From contig OX637339.1 of assembly GCA_951799405.1 (NCBI GenBank), positions 12,896,001 to 12,960,000 on the forward strand: a stretch of 64,000 nucleotides of DNA, in the 5' to 3' direction. The notes under the pieces are model-generated. The model saw nothing but the letters and a program-made list of their open reading frames with translations, did no database searches and was not told the origin of the DNA. Positions 1 to 13,800 of this stretch are shown one piece after another. Position 1 is the stretch's first letter. Each line of letters begins with the position of its first letter. The translations under genes and the position numbers were made by a program. This stretch comes from Agapetus fuscipes (lineage: Eukaryota; Arthropoda; Insecta; Trichoptera; Glossosomatidae).

Positions 1-309
1 CAACACTATGGTTTGTTTTCGCTCCAAGCGAGACGGAGTATTCTGGACCTAATGTTCCTATTCAAACTCATCCGGGGTAACGTGTCTTGCTCCGAACTCC
101 TGTCTGAAGTGGGAATCCGAGTGCCTAGGATGACGTCAAGAAACACCAAAATCCAGCTCTATATTCCGTCTCACAAAACAAATTCATACGGAAACTCATT
201 CCTCTTGAGAGCTTCGCGGTTGTTCAATGAAAAGTTTAGTGAACTGGATATTTTTTACCAATCGACCAATACTTTGAAAAAGTTAACGACGGCCATACTT
301 TGCCCTTAA
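1..309 (+). mobile_element. LINE ORF2 C-terminal fragment (Jockey/CR1-type)
   Basis: The frame is open from the first base to a stop at 309. It shows the pattern that ends many Jockey/CR1-type LINE polyproteins: an RRSILDLMFLFKLI stretch, then a VPRMTSR segment, then LLRASRLFNEKF. This is the region downstream of reverse transcriptase, so the catalytic part lies outside the window. No start codon is expected. It is a fragment at the window edge and its intactness cannot be judged. Confidence 0.65.
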
Positions 310-860
310 TTCTTGATTAATGATGTAAAATAATAATAATAATAATAATAATTGTAATTGTAATAATAATAGAAACGTGTTCATGAAATATAATGAATTT
401 TGACTAGAATTTCAGTGTGTAGGTATTAGTGAGTGGGAAAAATTAAAATTATAATTGAAAATATTGGCATGTTCAAGTGAATGTAAGGCTGATTTGATAT
501 ATGTAATTCTGTTTTTATCTTTTATTGTTTGGTGTCATTACGGTTATCATGATTATTTTAATAGGTTTTTATATTTTATATTTTGTGTTTGAAAAAAAAA
601 AGGAAAAATATCTTACTATCATTAGTATTGATATTTATATTCTTTTTTTTATTTTAATACTTATATTTAATGTCAACATTGTATGAAAAAATATCATATT
701 GTCATTAGTATTTATATTTATATTCTTTTTTATATTCTTTTTATTTTTAATACTTATATTTAATGTCAACATTGTAATTGGGAAGGTACAACATCAATTG
801 TATATATTTTTATTATTGTTTTATATATTTTAATGTATTTTCCTGTTTTGTTGAATAAAC

Positions 861-893
<33 letters not shown>
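310..893 (+). other. LINE 3' UTR with poly(A) tail
   Basis: This AT-rich stretch follows the LINE stop and ends in AATAAA (854-859) and an A-run at 867-893, as expected for the 3' end of a retrotransposed transcript. A short TAA microsatellite lies near 330-352. Two near-identical blocks inside (about 590-690 and 680-775) look like a local duplication. No gene was seen. Confidence 0.6.
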
Positions 894-894
894 T

Positions 895-1450
895 TACCTC
901 ATAATTTACTTTGTTTTGGGGGTTGCCATACAAGAGAAAAAAATAATTTAAAATTTCTCGGCAGAGAAAGGGTTAACTAAAAAATAATGTTCTACAATTG
1001 AAAAGCTTTTAAATATACCTACATATATGAATCATTATTTTTTTCAAAAAAGTATTATAAAGTATAGCCACAATACAAAGTGACAAATTTTCATACAAAA
1101 AAATATTGTAATATTTTTGGTAGCAAAACGTCTAATACCCATAAATAAACCTACATAACAATTCGCTCAATCAATTGCTATAAAACAACAATAAGCATTG
1201 CCTCTTAATACTCTTTGTTTTGGGGGTTGCCATACAAGAGAAAACAATATTTTAAGTTTACCCGGCAGAGAACGGGTTAACTAAAAAATAATGTTCTACA
1301 ATTGAAAAGCTCTTATATATACCTACATACATTAATCATTACTTTTTTCAAATAAATATTATAAGGTGTAGTCACCATACAGAAACAAAGTGACAAAGTG
1401 ACAAATTTTAATACAAAAATAATTGTAATATTCTTGGTACTAAAACGCCT
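895..1450. repeat. Direct repeat pair, period about 305 bp
   Basis: The block at 895-1130 is repeated at 1203-1450 with scattered differences. Both contain GGGGGTTGCCATACAAGAGA, then CGGCAGAGAA..GGGTTAA, then ATGTTCTACAATTGAAAAGC. A diverged reverse-complement version occurs near 8020-8180. The TTAACCC end is reminiscent of TTAA-targeting piggyBac-type elements, but no matching left end was found. Confidence 0.6.
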
Positions 1451-1761
1451 ATCCAAAATATCAATGAAAAGTATAGGTACCCACCAAACAAAGTGTTAGT
1501 TTTGATACAAACAGGATCAATGATAAAACTGCAAAAAGACGATTGCTTAAAAAGATTAGCTTAATAACTTACACACAACTAAATGTTTTGTTATGAAAAT
1601 TGGCTATGACCTAAACATGACCGTATTTTGTGCTATAAAGTCCTGTGCAGTCCACTGTACAATTTATTTCATATTGCGTATTCATCAAACTTAAAAATTA
1701 TAGTCTGACTCCCCTCAATGATATGAATTACTAAACATAAATAATGAGAATGAATAGTGAC

Positions 1762-1877
1762 CTGGCGCCACACACATCGCATTTGTAAGGTTTTTCTCCT
1801 GTGTGTCTCCTCATGTGGTAGTTGAGCTGATATCTCTCTGGGGCGGAGTACGGGCAGGCGTGACAGAAGTACCGATG
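1762..1877 (-). CDS. C2H2 zinc-finger exon
   Basis: Between a TTTTAG acceptor and a GTCACT donor the exon reads FCHACPYSAPERYQLNYHMRRH, a complete C2H2 finger (C-x2-C-x12-H-x3-H). It is followed by the canonical TGEKPYKCDVCG linker and the start of the next finger. The next finger should continue in an exon to the left, but the window start is occupied by a LINE and none was seen. Confidence 0.75.
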
Positions 1878-4800
1878 CTAAAACACAAGCATAAAGTACA
1901 AAACTAATCATTTGTGTGGGCTGATGTGAAGTTCATTGTTCATGAAATTGGTGATACGTTAATAAATTTTACATATTCTAATAATAATAATAATAAATAC
2001 ACTTGTATAGCGCCTTTTCATGACTAAGTCACTGCAAAGGCGCTTTGTAATAGTCTTTGAAAAATTAGTTTTGAGCCCTTTTCTAAAAGCTGCCTCAGTC
2101 TTCAGCTCCCTGAGGGTATGTATTCTGTAACCATTTACAAAGTTTTTTTTTAAAAGAAAGATAATGCCTCATCTGCAAGTAGCACTGCTGTGATTAAATT
2201 GATTATTTCAAAACGATGAAATAAAGCAAAGTACTTGGATCATGCCTTTTGCATGGCCAGCCCTGGGCCGTAAACAGTGCAAGTGCGTTGAAGTCGGAAT
2301 TGAAGACATGTTTATTTTGGAGATGTTACAGTTGAATAGTGCGCTTGCAGTGATTTATCACAAAACGGCACTATAAATATTGTCTTATTATTGTTATTAT
2401 CTAATATATATTTGTAACTTAGATTAAGGATATAGATTATACATTATTTAAATTTTCTAAAGTTAGGTCCGGTCGATAGCTCAGTTGGTAGAGTGCTTGC
2501 ATTCCATGCCGTGATCTCGGGTTCAAATCCCACCGAGGGTGTCAGAAATGATTTCCCGTTTCGGTGTTTATTTCAAACCTCAAAATAAAATAGCAGCAAG
2601 GTTTACTCAGCCTTCACAAGAAATGAGTACCAGTCCTCTCGGGAGCTGGGAAAACCCCCACTTCAACTGAAGTGGTTGGCGTAAGGCCGGCCCCCTTACC
2701 TGTAAAAATAAATAGGTTCAACTCGCCACACGCAACCACTTCGGGGATAACGCGGCAAGAAGTTACACTATATGTGTAGCTTAGTTGCGTTTTTTTTTTT
2801 TAGTGCATTCACGGAGTGAAAATTCATTTTAATTTTAATTAAAAAATATACATTATTATAGATTACCTCTTTGGGCCTCTTTCTCTTCTTCTTCAACTTT
2901 TTCTTCACCACAATTTCTACGTCCTTTAAATACAACTCCTGGAAATACAAATGAAGGATGTGTTAAGCAAATGTTCATTACTGGCAATCACACAAGCATT
3001 GTTTTCCTACTTGAATTACAATTATATGTAATATAGACACTGACGATTAAGATGACAGTGTTCTGTAGTCTAGTGGTTAATGCTATGGACTCATAACCCA
3101 AAAGACCAGAGTTTGATTTCTGGCGGAGCAGAGAACAAAATATCATTTAATTTTCAAAATTTGCTCTTTGTTGTGTTGAAAAATTCATGTGCCTTTAAAG
3201 GTCCATCTAGCCTTACAGCAACTGAGTTTTGCTTGAGAATTTGAGAATCACTTTCTATAGCGACGACCAAGGTTGCAGAGGGTTCTTGAGGTGTGATGCA
3301 CACAGAAACAGCCCTCACCAAATATAATAATTACTGGTTCTTTTGGGGCGACCTTGGAAAGACAATGTCACAAAAGGGTGCCAATCAATAGGTCAACTGA
3401 TTCATCACAGTAATCATTTGGTTTTGGAGTTCATAGAACAATAAAAAACACAATGAAATAGGATAATGTAGATTTTAATTACCCCTATTGTTTTCTTACT
3501 CGGTGGCTTTTCAAACTGATCTTCTCTTCCAGCCGTTTCCTCGTCCAATTTTTCTTGTTTCAACAAAGACTCAGCGAGGATTTCATTTTGTATTTGCTTT
3601 AAAGGTATATCATCTGTCGCCTTTGTGTTCACATAAAAGAAAGAGAAATTCAGTGTTAAAAAGTTCTGTATAAAGGTTTCCCTAGCTTTTGAATTGTGAA
3701 GATGACAATACATTCGACAATAGAATACAACAATGGATCTATAAACAACATTCAAAATCAAGAGCCATTTCTTTAGATACCAGCATACATCTTTCATTTC
3801 ATTCAGAGTCATAATCTTTTTCATGTATTCTCTCCTTTTGTTATCTATAATCTATATATCCCATTCATTCACTTTTTCAGAAATCATCATAGAGGTCAGT
3901 GGTCAGTGAAATTTTACAGAAGGGAAGCTGGTTGAAAAAAAATGGTCAATGGCGTGAAATCTATTCTGATAAGTGGCATATTTAAATTTACAGAGAATAC
4001 AGAAAATTGTGAACCACAAATCTTACACACAGAGTTAACAAAAACCACAAATAAGTGAAATTCAAAAGTCATTCTCAAAAACTGAAATTCGAGTCATCAG
4101 TTGTGTCTGTGACGTTATATTATAACCAATAAATCTGTGGTAGAACATAAAAATAAATTCCCGTTCTGTCAAAACAACACACTAATAAACGGTAATAATA
4201 TTTTATATTATAAAATAATACGATGCATACCGGGTTATGGGGAATAATATTATACGTATCCCCCCTCCAAAAGTCATCGCTATAGCTTTCTTTTTCTTCT
4301 CCCTTCTCCCCCGCCGCAAAACATTACCGTGAACAGACAGCTCGCTTCCGTTAATCAGAAGTGTTTTTATACATAAGTTTTATAATGTCGGTGTTATGGC
4401 AGAGGGGGCCAAGTGGGCTGATCTTTCTAGCGTGTTTGAAATAGAACAACGTTGGTTCGATCCCCCCCTGGGTCATTTGACCATAACTTTGACCCTGGTT
4501 CAACAGATGTTATTGGGTAATTATTAATTAATAATTCATTAAAGTAAACAATAATGAATTATCAATTGATGATGTTAATACCTGTTTCTGGCCAGGCAGA
4601 ATAGGTTGGTGAATTGTTGAATAATATTAGGTCCTTACATATGAAATTGGCGTTTTGCCGTACTGGCCACTTTGATCTCAAATATCTCCTCTTTGGTTAG
4701 GAATTTCAAATTCAAATTTATACAGCTATTTACTCATGTATTTGTGTTACGAAAACTGTTATTCATTTGTTCGTAACTCAATTGTTTTTTTCTTTGTGTC

Positions 4801-7800
4801 ACTCATTTTACAAAATGTTACAAAAATTTTACAAAATGCCAATTTAATATGTAAAGACCTAATAATAAGTATAACACTATTTAACATGTAGTGTAACAAT
4901 ATGGCGAGCTCCGGGCCGCGGCAAATTCAAAAAGAGTGTGTGCGGTGTAAAGAGAAAAGTACATATTGTTACATTCTTTTAATACTTTTCCAATTACTTT
5001 TTGCCTAATTTCAAAAGGGAAGCCGATGGGAATCGTGTTATTAGGACCCTTCGCCACTGATAGAGTGGCTATTTCTTACAGTGTCGTGTTCTGATAGATT
5101 GCATAATAGTTCTTCATATTTATAAGTGTCATCAGAGCTGTGTGATGGAACGTCTTCTGAGCATTCCCCTTCACAAATTTCTGGTGGAGGCAGGGCACAC
5201 TCATCCACGATGAAGTCCACATCTCCGTGCAATATATCTTCAGTCTTTATTTCTGCAAAGATACAAAAAAATGGAATGAAATGACACAGGAGAGTTGCTT
5301 TCCGGGATCTGTCACAGTGGTCTATTGGAGCTGGAGCTTCCAGACATTTAGACCATATCTGCAATGGGCTTCTTTAGCATGATGATGCGGTGTTTTTAAG
5401 TATTTTTTAAAATATTTATATATTTTTAAAAATGGATTTGTGAAGAGGAATGCAATTTACCAACCTATTTTGCTTGGCCAGAAACAGGTGTTTACCCTTC
5501 CCTGAAACTGGGGTGGCATTGACAAAAGTGAACCAAGTTTTTTGTATATTATAATCAGGCCCGGATTAAGGGCAGTTCGAGCGGTACGACTGAACCAGGG
5601 CCCCCTCGCCCAAAAGGGCCCCCAAAGACTGAAAAAATACTGAAAATTGATATTGTTACGATTTTTGGTTCGGATACTTTTCAAATAAAACTCTACACTT
5701 CTTTTTACTTATTTATTTTACATATTTATATTTATTTTTACAAAGACACTTCCATTTATTTCATTACACTTGGTTTTAGTTCACTGGTCGAATTTGTTAA
5801 TTGTATGTATTGGTGGAGTTCACAGATAAGACTGACTAGTGCAAGCAACTTGCACCCTTTTATACTGAGAGATTCGAACACTCCGGAATACATAATTGCT
5901 CGAAGCTTCTGGAAGTACTTCGTCTAGAGTCTTCTCTATTTACACACAATTATTAATCCTACCCACCAATACAATAAAGAATTCCTATAACTAATACTTA
6001 TACATATTTTAATATTTACATTACCTATTTACATAACAATATATTTATATTGTTTTGACCATTTTTGACTCAAAAAGCAACGTTTCGTACAGACAAAGAC
6101 ATGGATAGTTAAGAAATAAAAGTTTCTCTTAGAATACCTTTAGGGGCTCCAAAATACTATATAAAAAGAAAACCCTTATTTTTCACTTATTTTCGTTTTT
6201 ATTATGTATGTGCTATATTTTGGAAGTATTTTTTTCTTTTTGATTACACAATTATGCATTGTGAAGTTTTATATGAAGAAGATTTTTATTTAATGTCAAT
6301 AGTTTTTGAGAAACATTGGAAAACCTGAAACTACTTAATTAATTCAATTTCTTAAAAGCATTTTTTCAGATCAGGGGGGGAAGGGTGGAAAATTTTAGGA
6401 AGGGGAGTGGGGGTATGGGGAGGGGCCCCGTGATCTTCCCCGCACCAGAGCCCCCAGGGGGGTTAATCCGGGCGTGATTATAATGTCATTAATTGATGAG
6501 GCATTCACTTTGTAACCTTTTATTTTTAAAAAATTAAAATTAAAAATAAATAAATTGCACAGAATCTGCACTCGACTTTCTTGCAAAAATTAACCCATTG
6601 TATGACGTATGTAAAGCTAGAATCATCTACCAGCTTATGCAGTTTCAATGAAAATATAATATATCGATAATAAATCAATTTTATTCCATCCATATCGTAC
6701 AATATGGATAAAGCCATAAAAATTATTAAGTGAATAAAAAATATTTGGATGATTTATTTGGTGAGCGCCGTTTTGTGTGAATCACAACTCAAGAGTCCTC
6801 TGCAATGTTGGTCTTCTCTGGAAAAAGCGCCAATTACACAAGAAAGATCCTTGACTTATAGGTTGGTATGTAGCTGACCTCTGTACTGTACTGTATCCTG
6901 CCGCCGTTCCACTAGGGGTGACCGGTACCTCCGCAGATGCGCCTCCACTTTTTTCTGCCCCAACAAATCACTTTCATTTCCTCAATATTCATCATCTTTT
7001 TCATACATACAATTCTCTTATTCTCACTCTGCAGATTCCATTCTTTCGCAATCTCACCTATTTGGTCTAACCATTCTTTCCTTGGCCTTCCCCTTCCGCG
7101 CTTTCCTCTGACATTTCCTTTGTACACTTTCTTCGTTAGTTGTTCATCATCCATTCTTTCAAGATGTCCGAACCATCTCATCGTACTTTTTTGTACTTTC
7201 ATTCTCATATTCTCTTTTATACCACACTCGTTCATCACCCAATCATTACGTACTCTATCACTCAGTGTCTTTCCAGCCATTGCTCTCAGGTAAGCCATTT
7301 CAACCCTACATACTTTACTCAGCTCACATTCATTAACTGTCCACGCCTCACTTCCATACATCAATGTCGGAACCAATATGCCACTGTGGACCGCCGATCT
7401 CATATTCTTCGTAAGTTTCCTATTTCTTGCAATTCTTCCAATCGTTCCCATTACACTTCTTCCTCTAGATACTAGGGCGCTTTTCCAATTCTTTTGTCAA
7501 TTTCGCATTCGACTCAAACTTGCTTCCCAGATAATCAAATTCTTTCATGACTTCCACTCTTGTTTCATTCAGTCTTATCTCAATTTACTCGCATTCCTCA
7601 GTCCTCCCAAAGTGTAAAAAATAATTCACTTTGTCAATGTCACCCCTGTTTCAAGGAAGGTCGGCAAGAGTTGCAGGTTTTATGTTCATTTGAGATTTGG
7701 TTTTAATTTATAAGTACACATTCAGCATTCGTAAGCGCGAACTTACACGTGCCTGTTTGTGGGCATACATTTGATATGAGTTTTGAATGTTTATATTTCA

Positions 7801-10800
7801 TTGCAGCTTAGATTCTAGATTATTATAGATGGTCATTGAACCCTTCTGTATGCAAACTAGGACTTTGTAATGGGGTAAATTTTTTAGTTATATTTTGAAA
7901 AAGTAACGACTGATTTTTATTAGTATTTATATAAATTTTAAGAATCACAGCTTTTTTTCTAATTTTAACATTTTGACTACCAAGAAAATAACGAAAACAT
8001 TTTGTATGGAATTTTTTTCACTTTGTATCGTGGCTATACTTTTGATTCACTTTTTGGAAAAAATAATGATGGCAATATATAAGTTATCATTATTGTTTTA
8101 CATGTGTTTTACATTTTTTTTTTATTAACCCTCTAACTGCCGAGAATTTTTCCATTATTTTTTTCTTTTATATGGCAACTCCCTAAACTGAGATTATGAT
8201 GAAGAAATTATTATAATGATTAGATAGAAGTATTTTATAAATGGATTCACAAAAATTTAAGAAAAATCGTTGGAGCCGTTTTCGAGAAAATCGCATTTAA
8301 AAATTTCAGCTCTTCGGAAGCCATCTTGAATTTTCAAAAAAGTAAAAAATCTTTGATTACAAATTAAAGTGATAAACAAGTCCTTTCTATCAAATCTAAA
8401 ACAAATTTAAATATTTTGCATTTTAATGGGTTTTTGTAATATTTTCGATTTAAAATTTCAGGTCGTGTAAACGGTGCTTTATATTTATTTTTTCAAAAAA
8501 ATTTTTTTTTAATTTTGTAGAAATTTATGTTTTCTATAATATTGTAGAACATTATATTTTTGTTAACCCTTTGACTTTCGAGAAAATAAAAATCGGTTAT
8601 TTTTTTCATATGGCAGCCCATAGACACAGATTAGCAAGAGTATTGCCATACCTAATTTATTAAGTTAAAAATTAATTAATGACAACTCTGAAAATTTAAA
8701 AAAAAATCTTGGAGCCGTTTTTGAGAAAAGTGCAATTTTATGTTTTTTTTGTATGGCAGCCATCTTGAATTTTCAAGTTGGTGTAATGCCATGTTATTCA
8801 TACTTAATACATGTCCAAAAAAGTTGATGTAGCCGAAATTTGGTATCTCTAGGTCTTATACTTTGGAAAGTGACACACATACAGACGGACGTTTTTGAAA
8901 GATAGTGTTTTTTGGCATGTCCTGCACCAGGACAACTCATTTCCGTGAAAACCTCGAAAACAAATTTTCACACCAAATCAATACTTTCTTTATAGCCTTC
9001 AGCTATAGCAAGAAAGTAAAAACAAATTGTATAAGGTTACGGGGCGAGTAAAATTTAATTTAGTGATTATAATGCTTTATAGTGGCATTCTCAAGAGCTG
9101 TTATTTGTCTACGGAACTTTAAAGCAATATCCGGTGTCTTGCAAGATGAACCGACACAGGGTGATATCAAAAAAACGGAATGGAAATCTTAAACGTAAAG
9201 TCCGTAATTTTTTTTTATTAATAATTAATACATCGGTAAGTTTTAGTGCTTAAATCATCTATCAAAGTGAATCAAATAATTTGTATGCGCGTAAAGTAGC
9301 TCATACCTCAGACAATAGAGCATTCAATCTAAAAAAAATATCATGTAGCACTGGTTTTTGGATATATTGTATATGTAGATAAGACTCATCAAATGCCAAG
9401 TTTTCAAACTTGTACATTTTTGTAATCACCTGTATCCCCGAAAAACTGAATATTTTTTCAATCTTTCTACTTTTTTATTTTAATTTTTTGTTCTAGAGTA
9501 AAATATTTTTCCCCATGTTTTAAGATTAATACATTTTCAACAAAATTGGAAAACCAAGTTTTTTTATATTACCAATGAGTTTGAAGTTTCACGAGATAAA
9601 AAATAGATATTTTCAATGAAAATACCACTTTTAAAAACATTCTAAATATCTTGATTACATTTCTCGAAGAGCGCATTTTACAGAAACATAGAATATTACT
9701 TATAGTTAATTGAATACTATTTTTAGCTTTTTCAACTAAAAAATAAAAAAGTAAACTGCTTTAAACATTAAAACTTTACTTTATTCTAGTTCTAAAATCG
9801 TAATCAATAAAATAACAACTACAAGAAATTTTAAGGTTTAAAACTTGGCATTCGCTGAATGTTATCATCTTGTAAAATATATGCAAAACACGATACAACA
9901 TGTAGTAGGTATTGTAAATATACAAAGACGAAGAAGTACGGCTCATCTTTAAATCTGAGTTTTATCGATTTAAAATTAAACAATACAATAATGTATTTTT
10001 TCTAAGACTTTGAAATAAAATAGGTACCTGTGAGTTCAAAAGACAAACTTGACAAATAAAGTAATCCAAAGTGTTTTTTTTTTTTGGAAAACTTAAGACT
10101 TTCAAAGGGATTGAAAAATAGGAACTTACTTGCACTTTCAGAGGAGCCTGTAGCTGTTTTTTAGCACTCTTTCCGTAAACACGTGATCGGAGCACCATCC
10201 ACCAATACCATCAAAACATGCAGGCAACATTTTTTTCTTAGCGGCTACTTTCGCGGCTGATAAGTCTTAAAAAGCTCCTGACAATAACCTTAAAGGTGCG
10301 AAAACAGCCTTGTGATTGCAAGTAGCTCCGTGAGACAACCTTTAGCTCTTACTTAGGCAAACTTTAAGAGCTTTTAGCTGTTATAGTTCTGAAAAGGTTA
10401 ATTTTAATGCTTACTAGTAATTTTCTTACGGCAGTCATATTTTTTCGTTAAAAAAAAAATAACTATCTTAATCAATACAATATTTTAATTCAATACGGCA
10501 AAATTTGAATAAGGTATGCTATGCGATTTAAATTACATGCCTTTTTGTATTAATATAAGTTTTATTTATAATGCAACATACCACCAAATACTTGATTTAA
10601 AAAAAAAAACATTAAAATCAAAATTTTTTTTTATTTTTTATGGTTTGTATATTAACACTTCATGTTTTTGAAAATTCATGTTTTTTAGTTTGTTATTCAA
10701 TAAATAACACTTTTGAATTTTAAACACTGTTTTTAATTTCACAAAATATAATATATTTAAAAAATATTAAATTTTAAATTATACTACTAACGTTTTCGAC

Positions 10801-13800
10801 TATTCAGTCATCATCATTCATTCAGGCGGTTAAAGCTAAGGCTTTTAAATTTAAAAAATATGTGTTGTAGTTTTTTTTTTTTAATTTTTTACTGTTTAAT
10901 TGCTTAGAATTTATTTGTTTTATATATTTGATTGTATTAATTGCTTGTACTCCTTGACTGATAGGTTGGTATGCGGCTGACCACCCATACTGTAAAAAAT
11001 GGTTCACTTTGCCAATGTCACCCCTGCTTCAGGGAAGGTCGGCAAGAGTTGCAGGGCTTATGTTCATTTGAGATTGGGGTTTTTATATTGTAGGTCCACA
11101 TGCAGCATGTGTAAGCGCGAAATTATGCATGTCTGCTTGTGGGAATGCATTTAATATGAATCTCAAATGATACATATCTTTGCAGCTTAGATTTAGATTT
11201 AGATTTAGATCATTAAAATTTTTAAGTTACGAAAAGCCCGTCTCGTATACAGAACTATTATCCTAAAGTATTACGATAAAGTGCCATTCGCAGTATGTTT
11301 TACATTTCCCCTGATTTCATGAAGCCATTTATTATTTTGTTTGAATACAACTCATACTTATCCATCCATTTTGAAACTTGGTAAGATAGGGAATATGGCG
11401 CGCATGCGCCATTATACTATGTATTTCAATTCACGGCTGTGTAAAAAATCTACCACAGAAATATTATATAACCCGAGTAGGGCATGGAATACTGGAATAA
11501 TTTTCATACCGGTATTGAAATTTAAAATACCGGTATACCGAAATTTCGGTATTTTTCGGTATTTTATTAAATACTGCTAATAACTGGTTAAATGTAATTA
11601 AATTAAATGTAAAGTGTAATTAGTAAGTCATTAAAGCAGTTTTCTACGCTATTTGTCAGAAACACTCGAACTATTGATCAACTCCCTAAAAACCATTTAT
11701 TGAGTTATTATAGTTAAGGTAATCTTCACTTGTTTCTGACAAATCACTAGGAAGCGTTTTTTTCCAACAAGAATTAAAGTTTTATAATTCGGCAATGGGG
11801 TCAACAAAATTAACATAAATCCACTCTAAATTGAGGAACATAAAGTGTTTGTGATTATTGGCCATAAATTATAACAAAAAATCTCTTATTTGTGGAAAAA
11901 ATTGAAATGTAAAATTGGCCGTGAGTGCTACACAGTTTTTCAAGATCTATTATTTCGGGAATCACATTGTACACGCAGCCTTCGTCCAAATTCGACAACT
12001 GAAATTGACATTTGTGGATGGATGGGAGGTTTTTAAAAAGACAATAATTACGATAAATTTTTTAAAGAAACATTTTTGAAACATAACCTCAACTTTTTTT
12101 GAATAATTTGGAACAAGAACAAAATTAATGGAAAGAAGAAATAAAAAATCAAAATTGTATACCTACCTACCTACCTGTAATACCTACCTGATGAACATGG
12201 CAGAAGACGTGAAATGGACAATTTACACTTTTATATGGACAATCTATATTCTGTTTTAATTTTATGTTTTATAGCTGTATTTTTTATTTGTATTTTTAAA
12301 CTCACTTTAGTTCTTAACATTTTGTTTTGTAGCAATGGCCACCAACAATAATTTTAAATCTGTACATTGTGGAAATGCCACCACTAATTTTCATAGAAAG
12401 AATGAATGGGTTTTCGGGACATGGAATGTAAGGAAGATGAATGATTGCAAGGAGAAAGAAATTATGAATGTAATGAAAGAGAAACGAATAAAAGTAATGG
12501 GTGTGACAGAAACAAAAATGAAAGGGAATGGTGAGAAAGTATTAGCGAATGGTGAATTGTATATTTGGTCAGGTGTGGAAGATGGGAATGAAAGGCAGGG
12601 TGTAGGTGTGATTGTGAGTGAGTGTGTGAAGGGATGCATAGCGGGTTACCGAAGAATTTCTCCCAGGATTTTGGTTGTTAAATTCAAAATTAACAGTTTG
12701 AAACTTTTCTTGGTGACCTGTTATGCTCCTGTTGATTCAGAGTGTATGGAGGTGAGAATGAGTTTTTGGAATGAGCTGAATGCGGTTGTGCATGAAAGGA
12801 AGAAGAATGAAAACATTGTAATTTTAGGTGATATGAATGGATGGATAGGTGCGCAGAGGGATGAATGTTTGAAAATTATTGGTCCTGGTGGGAGAGGTGT
12901 AGTCAATGATAATGGGCGACATCTGATTGCTTTGTGTACGGAGCACAGTCTTTTTGCATCGAATACTTGGTTTCGGCATAAGGATGTGCATCTGTACACG
13001 AGGCAGATTGTGGGAAGTCGCACAATCATTGACTACATCTGTGTGGATGAAAGATTGAGAGGAGCCGTAAGAGATAGCCGTGTCTACCGCGGGCCTGAAA
13101 TAGGCAGTGATCACTATCTCTTATGTGCTAAAATAATGCTTGGTGAAGTAAGAAAGAAGAAACGCAAGAAGCAAGTAAGAATGACTAGAATAAAAGTAGA
13201 AAGGCTGAATGAAGAAAATGTGAAAGAGAAGTATGTATCAGAGCTCCACAAAATTTTAAGTGTAAATGAACTTGAGAAGAATGTGTGTGGAAAAGATATT
13301 GAAAGCATGTGGAAAGATCTGAAGGAAGGAATGATTGAATGTGCTAAAAAAGTTTGTGGGGTAACGAAAGGTGGAAAATTGAAAGGAGATGCCTGGTGGA
13401 ATGATAGAGTGAAAGAAGCTGTGAAAGTTAAGAAAAAGTGTTATGAAAATTGGCTGAATGATAGAAATGACAGAAAGCTAGAAGACGAATATAAGATAGC
13501 TAAGAGAATGGCGAAGACTATAATTTATGAAAGCAAGATGAATGAACAAAGAAAGATTGATGAAAGGATTAACAAAAGTTTCACCGACAGTAAGAAGGAA
13601 TTTTGGAGGTGGATCAATGCGGATAGAAATAAATCTTCTGCATTGACCACTCCGGGAGTCAAAATTGCTGCCGGTGAGATGGTATGGGAGAATGAAGAAG
13701 TATGCAAGAGATGGAAGAACTATTTTCAAGAAATTTTTGGCCAGGGTGAAAGAAGAATTTATGAACAGACAGATGAAGAGAATGAATTGAAGATTTTGAA

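Noticed and set aside
2467..2540. Apparent tRNA gene with perfect A and B boxes
   Set aside because: The same head recurs at many sites joined to a conserved ~260 bp body, with a 14-bp target duplication at 27466/27822. It is a SINE head, and no good cloverleaf anticodon arm was worked out.
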